64,000 nucleotides of DNA. Source: an uncultured Bacteroidales bacterium. GTDB taxonomy: Bacteria; Bacteroidota; Bacteroidia; Bacteroidales; UBA932. Under the pieces are notes generated by a model that was given only the letters and a program-made list of their open reading frames with translations, was not told the DNA's origin and did not search any database. The stretch covers positions 79,414-143,413 of the forward strand of contig CALVAD010000003.1 of assembly GCA_944325495.1 (NCBI GenBank), written 5' to 3'. The position numbers and the translations under genes are program-made. Shown piece by piece: positions 7,914 to 16,634 of this stretch (position 1 is the first letter of the stretch; every line of letters begins with the position of its first letter).

Positions 7914-9563
7914 CTATCTGTGCAGCAGTCCCGAAGCGAAGTCGATTACGGCCTGCTCCCTGACCACCGCCCTCTGCAGTTTGCCGGTGGCAGTGTGCGG
8001 AAGCTTGTCGCAGATGCGGTAATAGCGCGGCCGCTTGTATGCGGCGAGCATCTGGTGGCCGTTGACGAACTGTATCAGGTCCTTGACGGTCAGCTTGTCG
8101 TCCTTGGGTACGACATACGCCACGGTGACCTGCTCCCTGAGCTTGTCCGGAAGGCCCACGACGCAGGCTTCCGCGACATCCGGATGTTCCAGCAGCACGC
8201 TCTCCACCTGCGCCGGGTAGATGTTCTCGCCGGCGGAGACTATCATGTCGTCCTTCCTGGTCACGATGGTGACGTATGAATCCTTGTCCCAGGTGCCGAT
8301 GTCCCCGGTGTAGAAGAATCCGTCCTTGAACCTCATCCGGCTGAGCTCGTCATTGCCGAAATAATGCATTCCCGATTTCGTCGGCGAGGATATTATTATC
8401 TCCCCGGTCTCCTTGCCGTCCTTCCTGACGAGTTCGTCCGGTCCGGCGAGTCTGTCGGGATGGATTCTGACCACGCGCACATCGTCGTCGGTGCATGCCC
8501 TTCCGCAACTGCCGGCGTGTTCCGGCAGGTCTTCGGGACGAAGGAAGGTGTTCCAGAATGTCTCGGTGGTGCCGTAGCCGTTGAATATCCTCGGCGTCAG
8601 CACTTTCATGAAGCGTATGCAGTTCTCCCTGTCGAGAGGGGCGCCCATGGTGACTATGCCCTTGAGGCTGCTCAGGTCCGCTCCGGTGTCTTCCTGCACC
8701 CGGCAGAGCAGGCTGAGCACCGCAGGGACTCCGATCAGGAAATTGATTCCGTAGTCCCGGGTGTACTGGAGCGTGAGCCCGGCGTTGAACTCCTTCATGA
8801 CTATGACCTCGCCGCCCGCGTACAGAGTGGGGCAGGGGCCGCCGGAATGTATGCCGCCGCGGTGGAACCAGGGGGTCATGTTCATGGTCCTGTCCCCGTG
8901 GGTCAGGGGGAAATGCATTATGACGTCGTGGGCCGAGAGCACTTCGTTGACCGAATACAGGGGCACGCCCTTGGGACGGCTCGTGGTGCCCGAGGTGTAG
9001 AGGCGCGTGCATTCGTCGTAGATGTTCAGCGTCCATCCAACCGCCGGTTCGGCTTCGCTGCGGCCTTTCAGGAATTTCTCCAGGCCGACATGGCCTTCCG
9101 GGGCCGGATGCTCGTTGCCCGTCACGAGCACGATGTCGGGCCGCCAGCTGCAGAGCTTCAGCGCCGTCGCGACTTTCTCCTGCATCGAGCTTTCATAGAC
9201 GAATACCCGAGGTCTGGAGTCGTCGATGTTCAGCGCTATCTCTCCGGACGACATGTAGTAGTTTACGGGGCAGTTTATCGCCCCTATCTTCTGCGGAGCG
9301 ATATAGCAGAGCACGAACTCGCTGCTGTTGTGCAGCAGGTACATGACCACGTCGCCTTTGTGCAGCCCGCATTCGAGCAGCGCGTTCGCCAGACGGTTGA
9401 CGCGGGCGTTCAGCTCCGCGTAGCTGAACTTCTCGCCGGTGGCCGGGGTGAATACCGCCGGCTGGTCGCCGTAGCGGCGTACATTGCGCATGAAGCCTTC
9501 TATCCAGGTGAATCTGCTTTCGAAAATCTCCTTGAAATTACCTTTGCTGTCCATAGCCGTCAT
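7914..9563 (-). CDS. Acyl-CoA/ACP synthetase, class I adenylate-forming ligase
   Basis: 549 residues of the ANL superfamily: it should activate a carboxylic acid with ATP and pass the acyl group to CoA or to a carrier protein thiol. The P-loop-like motif LYTSGTTSRPKGVPL, the YGTTETFWN motif, FYTGDIGTWD and the C-terminal catalytic lysine in TGKLQRAVV are all present. The start ATG at 9563 overlaps the stop of the upstream ketosynthase as ATGA, implying translational coupling. The frame is open further upstream to 9821, but that part overlaps the ketosynthase. Coupling to a KAS suggests it loads a fatty or aryl acid for chain building; the substrate is unknown. Confidence 0.85.
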   Translation of the reverse strand: MTAMDSKGNFKEIFESRFTWIEGFMRNVRRYGDQPAVFTPATGEKFSYAELNARVNRLANALLECGLHKGDVVMYLLHNSSEFVLCYIAPQKIGAINCPVNYYMSSGEIALNIDDSRPRVFVYESSMQEKVATALKLCSWRPDIVLVTGNEHPAPEGHVGLEKFLKGRSEAEPAVGWTLNIYDECTRLYTSGTTSRPKGVPLYSVNEVLSAHDVIMHFPLTHGDRTMNMTPWFHRGGIHSGGPCPTLYAGGEVIVMKEFNAGLTLQYTRDYGINFLIGVPAVLSLLCRVQEDTGADLSSLKGIVTMGAPLDRENCIRFMKVLTPRIFNGYGTTETFWNTFLRPEDLPEHAGSCGRACTDDDVRVVRIHPDRLAGPDELVRKDGKETGEIIISSPTKSGMHYFGNDELSRMRFKDGFFYTGDIGTWDKDSYVTIVTRKDDMIVSAGENIYPAQVESVLLEHPDVAEACVVGLPDKLREQVTVAYVVPKDDKLTVKDLIQFVNGHQMLAAYKRPRYYRICDKLPHTATGKLQRAVVREQAVIDFASGLLHR

Positions 9564-10783
9564 TCTGCTGATACGATTATGCTGGAATTCTGCCCTCCGA
9601 AGCCGAAGGCGTTGGACATCGCCGCCCTTATGCCGCTCCTCCTCGCGCTGCCGGTGATTATGTCGACCCCCGCGCATGCGAGATCGAGCTCGCTGGTGTT
9701 CATCGTCGCGGGAAGCACTCCTTCGCGGCAGGCGAGCAGGCAGGTGATCACTTCGGTGATGCCTCCGGCCCCCATCATGTGACCGGTCGCCGCCTTCGTG
9801 GAGCTGACCGCGGTCCTGCATCCCTCGAAGACTTCCTTAATGGCCGCGATCTCTATGCTGTCTCCGACAGGAGTCGAGGTGCCGTGCGCGTTGATGTAGC
9901 CTATGTCCGAGGCCTTGAGTCCGGAACGTTCGAGAGCTGCTTCCATGCACGCCCTGGCTCCGTGGCCGTCGGGGGCGGGAGAGGTCACATGGTATGCGTC
10001 GTTGTTGTTGGCTGCCGCGAGCACATATCCGAGTATCTCGGCGCCCCTGGCTTTCGCATGCTCCTCGGTTTCGAGAACCAGGGCCCCGCCGCCTTCGCCC
10101 ATCACGAAGCCGTTCCTCCTGATGTCGAAGGGGCAGCAGGCGAGTCCGGGGTCCTCCTCGCGGCTCAGCGCCTTGGCCATGGAGAGCGAGGAGGTGACGA
10201 GGGGGCAGATTATGCTTTCCGCACCCACTGCCAGCATGGTGTCGGCTTCTCCGGCCTGCAGCATCATGGCTGCGATCTTTATCGCGTCGCCGCCGGACGA
10301 GCAGGCGGTGCTGACGGTCATGCTCGGGCCTTTCAGGCCGTACTCTATGGCTATCTGGGCCGCCGCTATGTTGCCGAGAATCCTTGGAACGAATCTCGGG
10401 CTGACCTTGCTCTCGCCGCTGAGGCTCATTTCCTCCTGTGTCTTCGCAATGTCCGTCACTCCGCTCATCGCCGTCCCCATCACTATGCCCGTTCTCCATG
10501 CCTCCGCCGCGGTGTCGAGTCCGCTCTGCCGCAGGGCTTCCGCCGCCGCCGCGAATGCATACTGGGAAAACAGCGAAGAATCTTTGGCGAGGCGTCTGGG
10601 CATGTGCTCCTCGGGGTGGAAATCATTTATCAGCGCGGCGACCCTGACCGGAATCTCCGCGTTGTCGAAGCGTGTGAGTTTTCCGATTCCGGACATTCCG
10701 GCTGTCAGGTTCTTCCAGAAATCGGCGACGCATCCGCCTATCGGCGTTACGGCTCCCATGCCGCTTATGACTATTCTTTTCAT
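9560..10783 (-). CDS. Beta-ketoacyl-ACP synthase II (KAS II), copy 2
   Basis: 407 residues with complete catalytic residues: Cys161 in VSTACSSGGDA, His300 in INAHGTSTPVGD, Lys330 and His335 in KAATGHMMGAGG, and the NAFGFGGQN end motif. It clearly differs from the fabF copy on the other strand: the active-site motif is TACSS rather than TACAT and there are many other substitutions, so it is not a recent duplicate. It is translationally coupled to the acyl-activating ligase. This points to a dedicated acyl-chain pathway, though a second housekeeping KAS is possible. The best promoter match upstream is AAGTTTTG on the minus strand (10805-10812), one base off consensus. Confidence 0.85.
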   Translation of the reverse strand: MKRIVISGMGAVTPIGGCVADFWKNLTAGMSGIGKLTRFDNAEIPVRVAALINDFHPEEHMPRRLAKDSSLFSQYAFAAAAEALRQSGLDTAAEAWRTGIVMGTAMSGVTDIAKTQEEMSLSGESKVSPRFVPRILGNIAAAQIAIEYGLKGPSMTVSTACSSGGDAIKIAAMMLQAGEADTMLAVGAESIICPLVTSSLSMAKALSREEDPGLACCPFDIRRNGFVMGEGGGALVLETEEHAKARGAEILGYVLAAANNNDAYHVTSPAPDGHGARACMEAALERSGLKASDIGYINAHGTSTPVGDSIEIAAIKEVFEGCRTAVSSTKAATGHMMGAGGITEVITCLLACREGVLPATMNTSELDLACAGVDIITGSARRSGIRAAMSNAFGFGGQNSSIIVSAE

Positions 10784-10852
10784 ATTCAGGTTTTAGTTCG
10801 GTTGCAAAACTTTTCGGGAAGGCGTCCCTTCCGCATGCGTACAAAACAAAAC

Positions 10853-10887
10853 CCGGACTCCGCCTCCGTGTGGAGGCGCGATTCCGG
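10853..10887 (-). terminator. Terminator of the tRNA-Thr gene
   Basis: A GC-rich inverted repeat (CCGGACTCCGCCTCC against GGAGGCGCGATTCCGG) lies 13 bp after the tRNA 3' end on the minus strand. On that strand it is followed by a T-rich run (A-rich 10841-10852 on plus). Confidence 0.65.
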
Positions 10888-10900
10888 ATTAAGTCTTTGA

Positions 10901-10972
10901 GCCACTCACGAGACTCGAACTCGCGACCTGCGCGTTACGAATGCGCTGCTCTACCGACTGAGCTAAAGTGGC
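10901..10972 (-). tRNA. tRNA-Thr, anticodon CGU
   Basis: On the minus strand the 72 bases fold as a cloverleaf: acceptor GCCACTT/GAGTGGC, D-stem GCTC/GAGC, anticodon stem GCGCA/CGCGC with loop TTCGTAA, T-stem GCGAG/CTCGT with loop TTCGAGT. The loop gives anticodon CGU, reading the threonine codon ACG. The innermost anticodon-stem pair is an A-C mismatch. The 3' CCA is not encoded. Confidence 0.93.
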
Positions 10973-10981
10973 TTGGGACTG

Positions 10982-10989
10982 CAAAGATA
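10982..10989 (-). promoter_or_regulatory. -7 box of tRNA-Thr
   Basis: On the minus strand TATCTTTG matches TAnnTTTG and ends nine bases before the mature tRNA 5' end. Confidence 0.65.
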
Positions 10990-11035
10990 GAAAAAATATC
11001 CGAAGCGGCAATATTCTTCGTCAGAATCGGGCTCA

Positions 11036-12466
11036 TTAATCGGACTCCTGAGGAATGCGGCGCGCTTTCTCCCTTCTGCCCGAGAGCATTATCATGAGGC
11101 TGCCGAAGATGCCGGAGCAGATGGAGGCCAGAAGCACCGCTATCTTACCCGCATCCCTTAGGGCCAGCATCACGGCTTCCGGCTGCTCTCCGAACGAAAG
11201 GGTGTCTATGAATATCGACATGGTGAAGCCTATGCCGCCGAGACATGCGACAGCCGCAAGCATCCTCCAGCTGCCGTTCTCGGGCATCGCGGCTATGCGG
11301 AACTTCACGGCGAGCCAGCTGAAGAGCATTATGCCGAGAGGTTTCCCGACGAGCAGGCCGAAGAACACGCCCATGGACACGCTGCCGAGCGTGCTGTCGT
11401 AGCGGAAGATGTTCAGCAGGGAGGCGTCGCCGATCGTGACTCCGGCGTTGGCGAGCGCGAACAACGGAACGATCAGGAAGTTGACCCAGGGGCCGAGAGC
11501 GTGCTCGATCCTATAGCTCATGTCGAGAGTCCCGTGCGCTACTGATTCCAGACGCCTGAGGCAGGATCTCTGCGCGTGGTTCGGGAAAGGTTCCCCGCTG
11601 CTTTCGGCAAGTTCGTCGAGCCTGGCGATCAGCCTGTTCCTCTTATGGTAGTACTGCGCCTTGTTGTAAAGCGGGGCGGACGGGATCAGGAAGGCCATGA
11701 CCACTCCGGACATGGTGGCGTGTACGCCGCTGTAGTAGAAAAGCACCCACACGAGCAGCGTGCAGGCTATGTAGGGGAACATGCGCTTCTCTCCCAGTCT
11801 CCGCATCAGGAATACGAAGGCTATCACCGCGAGCGAAAGTCCGAGCAGGCCGGGATTGACGCCTCCGCCATAGAACAGTATGACCACGAGTATAGCTATG
11901 AGGTCGTCCGTGACCGCCAGGGCGGTGAGGAATATCTTCAGCGACACGGGTACCTTGCCGCCCATCATGGAGATGATGCAGACGGCGAAAGCTATGTCGG
12001 TGGCCGTGGGTATGCCCCATCCTCCCGCGGAGGCGGTGCCTGCGTTGATGGCCGTATATATCAGTGCGGGAGCCAGAACCCCTCCGAAGGCTGCGATTAC
12101 CGGCAGCATCGCCTTCCTTGTCGATGAGAGGGCGCCTTTCGCGAATTCCCTCTTGATTTCCAGGCCTACTACGAAGAAGAAGAGCACCATCAGAATGTCG
12201 TTGATGAACTTCTCCACCGTCATGTCTTTGGGAAACAGCACATTGACCCGGCCGTCGTCGCTGAACAGGTGCAGCTGGATGTTGGTCTCGAGGACGGCGT
12301 GATAGTGGTGGCCGGTGGCGGGAAGGTTCGCGAGCAGCATCGCCACCGCGACGCAGACCATGAGGATGACCCCCAGCAGCCACGGCTTGTGGGCCAGCCT
12401 GCTGCTGCTCTGGTTGAACTTGAGTATGCCCTTGTTCCAGGTGTAGATCGGAGGAATGATTCTCAT
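11036..12466 (-). CDS. nhaA: Na+/H+ antiporter NhaA
   Basis: 476 residues, an inner-membrane antiporter that exchanges cytoplasmic Na+ or Li+ for protons. About eleven or twelve hydrophobic segments are visible. The family core is intact: FVVGLEIKREFAKG, then GVLAPALIYTAIN, WGIPTATDIAFAVCIISMMGGKVP and FLTALAVTDDLIAILVVILFYGG, which contains the two adjacent aspartates of the ion site (TDD). The central loop and C-terminal segments (GFTMSIFI) are also typical. The length exceeds the 388 of the E. coli protein, as in many Bacteroidota. It starts 10 bp after the end of the preceding gene, so it may be the last gene of the dnaN operon. Confidence 0.93.
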   Translation of the reverse strand: MRIIPPIYTWNKGILKFNQSSSRLAHKPWLLGVILMVCVAVAMLLANLPATGHHYHAVLETNIQLHLFSDDGRVNVLFPKDMTVEKFINDILMVLFFFVVGLEIKREFAKGALSSTRKAMLPVIAAFGGVLAPALIYTAINAGTASAGGWGIPTATDIAFAVCIISMMGGKVPVSLKIFLTALAVTDDLIAILVVILFYGGGVNPGLLGLSLAVIAFVFLMRRLGEKRMFPYIACTLLVWVLFYYSGVHATMSGVVMAFLIPSAPLYNKAQYYHKRNRLIARLDELAESSGEPFPNHAQRSCLRRLESVAHGTLDMSYRIEHALGPWVNFLIVPLFALANAGVTIGDASLLNIFRYDSTLGSVSMGVFFGLLVGKPLGIMLFSWLAVKFRIAAMPENGSWRMLAAVACLGGIGFTMSIFIDTLSFGEQPEAVMLALRDAGKIAVLLASICSGIFGSLMIMLSGRREKARRIPQESD

Positions 12467-12475
12467 TCCCCTAAT

Positions 12476-13042
12476 TTAGAAAATAATCTTGAAATCCAGA
12501 AGATAGTTGCCGCAGCAGCTGCCTTCGATGCTGCATGAGCCGTCCTCCCTGGTGCACAGGGGCTCCCGGCTCCGCAGTTCGACGCATACGAGGTCGCCGG
12601 TGCGCAGGTAGCAGTATTTCGAGACTTCCTCAAGGGCGTGCTCCACGGTTTCCGCGGACGCGAAGGATGTGCCGAAGAGCGGTTGTCCGTCCTTCAGCAG
12701 CTCCGCCCTGTTGCCTTCCCGCCCCAGCGTCACCTTGTTGTACATCGGCGACGGCAGGAACGAGGTATGGTCCAGGCAGCACGCGCGGGCGTAACCGTCC
12801 TCGCCTCCGTCGATGAAGTCTTCGGGATACAGCAGCAGGCCGTAGTTCACGCTGTCGTAATGGCGCGTGGCGAATTTTGCAGCTATGTACTTTCCCGGCT
12901 TGCTGACCCTGGCGAAAAGCACAGGGCTCCAGCATATCCTGTCGATGAAGTCCGGAACATAGAAGTCGTCGCTGCTCTTCTTCAGCGTGGTGTCCGGACG
13001 GACGATGGTCCTTCCGGCGGAGTTGAGCACGACGATGTTCAT
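12476..13042 (-). CDS. Conserved protein, weak resemblance to fumarylacetoacetate-hydrolase C-terminal domain
   Basis: 188 residues. The first half (PVLFARVSKPGKYIAAKF) and the end (LLKDGQPLFGTSF followed by EEVSKYCYLRTGDLVCVEL) echo the strand pattern of FAH-family proteins, especially the L-x-x-GDL element. The metal-binding glutamates of true FAH enzymes are not evident. The C-terminus is rich in cysteine. Its start overlaps the stop of the exonuclease gene as ATGA, so it is co-translated with replication genes. Function is unknown; the FAH relationship is a by-eye impression. Confidence 0.6.
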   Translation of the reverse strand: MNIVVLNSAGRTIVRPDTTLKKSSDDFYVPDFIDRICWSPVLFARVSKPGKYIAAKFATRHYDSVNYGLLLYPEDFIDGGEDGYARACCLDHTSFLPSPMYNKVTLGREGNRAELLKDGQPLFGTSFASAETVEHALEEVSKYCYLRTGDLVCVELRSREPLCTREDGSCSIEGSCCGNYLLDFKIIF

Positions 13043-13872
13043 CTCTTCCAGTTGAATTTCTCCTTCAGATTCTCAAGCTTGTATTCCTCCTGGAGCCTGG
13101 TGAACTGGGCCTTGGTGTCGAGGGGGAAATTGCCCTGGAGCACCCACGCGAAATAAGATGGCTCGGCGTTGAACACGTCCCGGAGCCTCTTGCCCTTGTG
13201 CTTGCCGAAGTTGACCGTCACCTCCCCGTCCTTGTCGTAGATCAGGTAGCCGCTGAAGTCCACGTTCTTCTTCATGCACGAGAAGGACGACAGGAACTTG
13301 ACGTCGTTCTTGAGTTCGGGATACCGGTCCAGCTGCGCCTTCAGCACTTCGCAGGTCGCCACCGTGTCGGCTTCGGCCGTGTGGGCGTTGTCGAAGTCTC
13401 CGCCGCAGTAGAACCTGTATGCGGCCTTGAGGTTGCGCGGCTCCATCATGTGGTATATGTTCTGCACGTCCACCATGAGAGGGGAATGCAGGTCCACTCC
13501 GAGGTCCTTGCCCGCGAGCCTGGCCCGTTCGAACTCCTCGGCCAGCATGGGCAGGTCGAACTTTGAGGAATTGAATCCGGCGAGGTCGCAGTCCCTGAGC
13601 CATTCGGCCACCTCGTCCGCGACATCGTAGAAGGTGGGGCAGTCCCTGACCATGTCGTCTGTGATGCCGTTGACCTTCGAGGCCTCGGGGTTGATGGGTA
13701 TCTGCCTGCGCCGCACATAGTCCCACGGCCTTATCTTCCAGGTCTTGATTCTCTGCTCTCCTCCGGGGAGCACCTTGACGAAGCTGAGCTCTATGATTCC
13801 GTCGGACGAAATGTTCAGGCCGGTGCTCTCGATGTCGAAGAACAGCAGCGGCCGTTTCAGTTCCAGCTGCAT
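13039..13872 (-). CDS. DnaQ-type 3'-5' exonuclease (DNA polymerase III epsilon-like)
   Basis: 277 residues. The DEDDh exonuclease core is present: motif I FFDIESTGLN (residues about 10-19), motif II LAGFNSSKFDLPML and motif III around HTAEADTVATCEVLKAQL, with the conserved His and Asp. The C-terminal 90 residues include VNFGKHKGKRLRDVFNAEPSYFAWVL, a small domain seen in many Bacteroidota DnaQ homologues. It begins 5 bp after dnaN, and the neighbour supports a proofreading or DNA-repair role on the replisome. A stand-alone exonuclease such as an RNase T relative is an alternative. Confidence 0.88.
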   Translation of the reverse strand: MQLELKRPLLFFDIESTGLNISSDGIIELSFVKVLPGGEQRIKTWKIRPWDYVRRRQIPINPEASKVNGITDDMVRDCPTFYDVADEVAEWLRDCDLAGFNSSKFDLPMLAEEFERARLAGKDLGVDLHSPLMVDVQNIYHMMEPRNLKAAYRFYCGGDFDNAHTAEADTVATCEVLKAQLDRYPELKNDVKFLSSFSCMKKNVDFSGYLIYDKDGEVTVNFGKHKGKRLRDVFNAEPSYFAWVLQGNFPLDTKAQFTRLQEEYKLENLKEKFNWKR

Positions 13873-13877
13873 GGCTC

Positions 13878-14999
13878 CTATGAAATCATTATGGGCATCA
13901 TGATTCCGCAGATCTTCCCGCTCTCCTCTTCCTCCTCGGAAGGCACTATGAGCACGGCTCTCCGCTCGTCCGCGAACTTCATGACTATCGTCGAGCTTTC
14001 CATGTTGCCGAGCATGTCGAGAATGTGGGAGGACTTGAAGCCTATCGTGAGTCCGTCGCCGCTGTAGTCGCAGCTGATCTTCTCATAGGCCGCCAGTGCG
14101 AAGCCCAGGTCCTGGGCCGTGATTTCGAGCTGGCCAGGACGGAGTTCGAACTTCACATGGTTGGACGCCTTGTTTGCGCACACGGAAACCCGGCGCACGG
14201 CGTTGAAGAGCTGCAGTCTGTCTATCTTGAGCACGTTGGAGTTGTTCTGGGGGATGACGCGCCTGTAGTCCGGGAACTTGCCCACGATGAGCCGGTAGAT
14301 CATGAGATTGTCGCCGAAGCTGAACTCGACGGTGTTGCTGTCGAAGGATGCGGTCACGTCGCCGTCCTTCCTCTCGATGACGTTCCGGAGCACGTTGGCG
14401 GCCTTCTTGTGAAGTACGAACGAGGCTTTCTCCGCGACCTTGCATTCGGTGGTGTGATAGGTTATGAGTTTTTGCGCGTCGGTCGCCACGAGCGTCGTCC
14501 CGTCGGAGTCCATGTCGAAATAGATTCCGTTCATCACCGGACGCATCTCCTCGTCGGCAGTCGCGAACACGGTATACCTTATGCCCTCGGAGAGCACGGC
14601 CGCCGGGAAGACGGCCCTGGCGGCGTCCTGGCCCGCGCCCTTGATCTCGGGGAAGTCCTCCGCGGGGAAATAGGGCAGGGAGGAATTACCGTTGCTCCAG
14701 ACGCATTCGAACGAGCCGTCCGACGTGGTCCTGATGCTTATGGGCTGGTCCGGAAGGGTCTTGAGCAGTTCGGTCATCTGGCGCGAAGGCACGGCTATGC
14801 TGCCGTTCTCCCCGGCGCTCTGGACCGCCACCGCGGTGCGCAGGGTCAGCTCCTGATCGGATGCGGTTATCCACAGCTTGTCTCCGTCGAGCGCGAAGAG
14901 GAAATTCTCGAGTATGGGGAGCGTGGTTTTTGCCGGTATGGCCTTGGCTACGTCTGACAGACCCTTCAGCAGGTCGGCGCTTGAAACATTGAATTCCAT
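13878..14999 (-). CDS. dnaN: DNA polymerase III beta subunit (sliding clamp)
   Basis: 373 residues, the normal length of the clamp, which dimerises around DNA and tethers polymerase III. Three repeated domains are discernible: MEFNVSSADLLKGLSDVAKAIPAKTTLPILENFL at the N-terminus, the middle domain from about residue 128 (AAVLSEGIRYTVFATADEEMRPVMNGIYFDMD) and the C-terminal domain ending RRAVLIVPSEEEEESGKICGIMMPIMIS. It heads a minus-strand operon with the exonuclease and the FAH-like gene. dnaA is not adjacent. Confidence 0.95.
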   Translation of the reverse strand: MEFNVSSADLLKGLSDVAKAIPAKTTLPILENFLFALDGDKLWITASDQELTLRTAVAVQSAGENGSIAVPSRQMTELLKTLPDQPISIRTTSDGSFECVWSNGNSSLPYFPAEDFPEIKGAGQDAARAVFPAAVLSEGIRYTVFATADEEMRPVMNGIYFDMDSDGTTLVATDAQKLITYHTTECKVAEKASFVLHKKAANVLRNVIERKDGDVTASFDSNTVEFSFGDNLMIYRLIVGKFPDYRRVIPQNNSNVLKIDRLQLFNAVRRVSVCANKASNHVKFELRPGQLEITAQDLGFALAAYEKISCDYSGDGLTIGFKSSHILDMLGNMESSTIVMKFADERRAVLIVPSEEEEESGKICGIMMPIMIS

Positions 15000-15034
15000 A
15001 TATGTCGTCTTGTTTTAGTATTCGTTTCAGTTCT

Positions 15035-15042
15035 CAAATATA
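15035..15042 (-). promoter_or_regulatory. -7 box of the dnaN operon
   Basis: TATATTTG on the minus strand, 35 bp before the dnaN ATG, in an AT-rich divergent intergenic region shared with the htrA gene. Confidence 0.6.
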
Positions 15043-15128
15043 GTACAAAAAGTCATATTTCGGAAGACAATTGTTTGGCATGTAATTTGACTGAACACCC
15101 CTCCGGAAATTTTTAAACCACGGCATAT

Positions 15129-16544
15129 ATGAAAAAAGGTATTTTAATTGTATTGGTTTCCGTCCTTCTCAGCGGACTTACGGCTTTCGCCATAGTCAGG
15201 ACCGCCGGGCCGGCGGAAAGCGGCGCGCAGGTGGTGTACAGCCCCGACGGACAGATGGTCAGGACTGTCAATCTGTCAATGTCGGATTATCCCGACTTCA
15301 CCTATGCGGCGGAGAATGCGGTTGAGGCGGTGGTGTATGTGCAGGTTACCTCGAAGACCCAGCAGCAATACTATATCGACCCCTTCTTCCGCTTCTTCTT
15401 CGGCGATGAAGGCCAGCCCCGCGAGAACATCCGCAGGGGCAGCGGCTCCGGAGTCATAATCCGTCCGGACGGCTACATCGTGACCAACAACCATGTAGTG
15501 GCGAACGCCACCGAGGTCAAGGTCACCCTGAACAACAACAAGACCTACGACGCCACCGTAGTGGGGACCGACCCCGCCACGGACGTGGCCCTGATCAAGA
15601 TAGAGGAGAAGAATCTCCCGGTGCTGCAGTTTGCCGATTCCGACAAGCTGAGGCTCGGTGAATGGGTGCTCGCCATCGGTTCTCCTCTCGGAGAGCAGCT
15701 GCGTTCCACCATCACTGCCGGCATAGTCAGCGCCAAGGGGCGCTCGATGCCCAGCGACGACGGTGAATTCAGGATAGAGTCGTTCATCCAGACCGATGCG
15801 GCCGTGAATCCCGGCAATTCCGGCGGTGCGCTCGTGAACAAGACGGGTGAGCTTGTCGGCATCAACACGGCGATAGTCTCAACGACCGGCTCCTACACGG
15901 GCTATTCCTTCGCGGTTCCTTCCAATATCGTGAAGAAGGTGGTTTCGGACCTCATAGACTTCGGTTCCGTGAAGCGCGCCACGCTCGGCGTCACCATGAG
16001 CAGAATAGACGAGAAGACAGCCAGGGATCTCAAGCTCGACTCTCTCGACGGCGTGCTCATCCATGAGGTTCTTCCGGGCAGCGCTGCGCAGAAGGCCGGA
16101 GTCAAGGAGGGAGACATCCTCACGGCGATAGATTCCACGCTTATCAAGACTCCTGCCGGGCTGCAGGAGAAGGTCAACGGCTTCCATCCCGGCGACAAGG
16201 CCGTTCTCAAGGTGCTGCGCGACGGCAAGGAGCATGAACTGAAAGTGACCTTCCAGGAGGGTGCCGACCAGATAGGCAGCATCGAGGAGGACGGGACGGT
16301 GATGTTCTACGGAGCCAAGCTGGCGCCGGCCGAAAGAGGCGTGAAGATCGTGGACGCCGGCGACGGAAGGCTTGCGGAGGCGGGCGGAATCGACGGATTC
16401 ATCATCCTCTATGTCAACGACCAGAAGGTCAGCAAGCCCGAGGACGTGATAGAGATCGCCAAGAAGAGCAGGCGCTCGATCTTCATCGAGGGCGTGACGT
16501 CCACCGGCCGTCCGGGATACTTCGGCTTCGGAAAGGATGACTGA
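15129..16544 (+). CDS. Periplasmic serine protease of the HtrA/DegP (Do) family
   Basis: 471 residues. A signal peptide or anchor (residues 5-25) is followed by a trypsin-like domain with the full triad His122 (VTNNHVV), Asp152 (TDVALI) and Ser231 (GNSGGAL). Two PDZ domains follow at about 260-350 and 365-465; the first contains GVLIHEVLPGSAAQKAGVKEGDIL. Members degrade or refold damaged envelope proteins. It is transcribed alone, diverging from dnaN, and ends at a strong terminator. Bacteroidota encode one or more paralogues, so DegP or DegQ is not specified. Confidence 0.92.
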   Translation: MKKGILIVLVSVLLSGLTAFAIVRTAGPAESGAQVVYSPDGQMVRTVNLSMSDYPDFTYAAENAVEAVVYVQVTSKTQQQYYIDPFFRFFFGDEGQPRENIRRGSGSGVIIRPDGYIVTNNHVVANATEVKVTLNNNKTYDATVVGTDPATDVALIKIEEKNLPVLQFADSDKLRLGEWVLAIGSPLGEQLRSTITAGIVSAKGRSMPSDDGEFRIESFIQTDAAVNPGNSGGALVNKTGELVGINTAIVSTTGSYTGYSFAVPSNIVKKVVSDLIDFGSVKRATLGVTMSRIDEKTARDLKLDSLDGVLIHEVLPGSAAQKAGVKEGDILTAIDSTLIKTPAGLQEKVNGFHPGDKAVLKVLRDGKEHELKVTFQEGADQIGSIEEDGTVMFYGAKLAPAERGVKIVDAGDGRLAEAGGIDGFIILYVNDQKVSKPEDVIEIAKKSRRSIFIEGVTSTGRPGYFGFGKDD

Positions 16545-16590
16545 AACTGACGACAGTCTCTCATACGGCAGTTTTCTGATATTTGGTTTT

Positions 16591-16621
16591 CCGGCGGGGC
16601 TTCGGCTCCGCCGGTTTTTTT
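16591..16621 (+). terminator. Intrinsic terminator after the HtrA gene
   Basis: A ten-pair stem CCGGCGGGGC / GCTCCGCCGG with a TTCG loop, followed by eight T residues. Confidence 0.9.
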
Positions 16622-16634
16622 GATGCTTCGGCCG

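Noticed and set aside
9564-9821. N-terminal extension of the acyl ligase
   Set aside because: The added residues lie wholly inside the ketosynthase gene in another frame and are low-complexity; the ATGA overlap gives a natural start at 9563.
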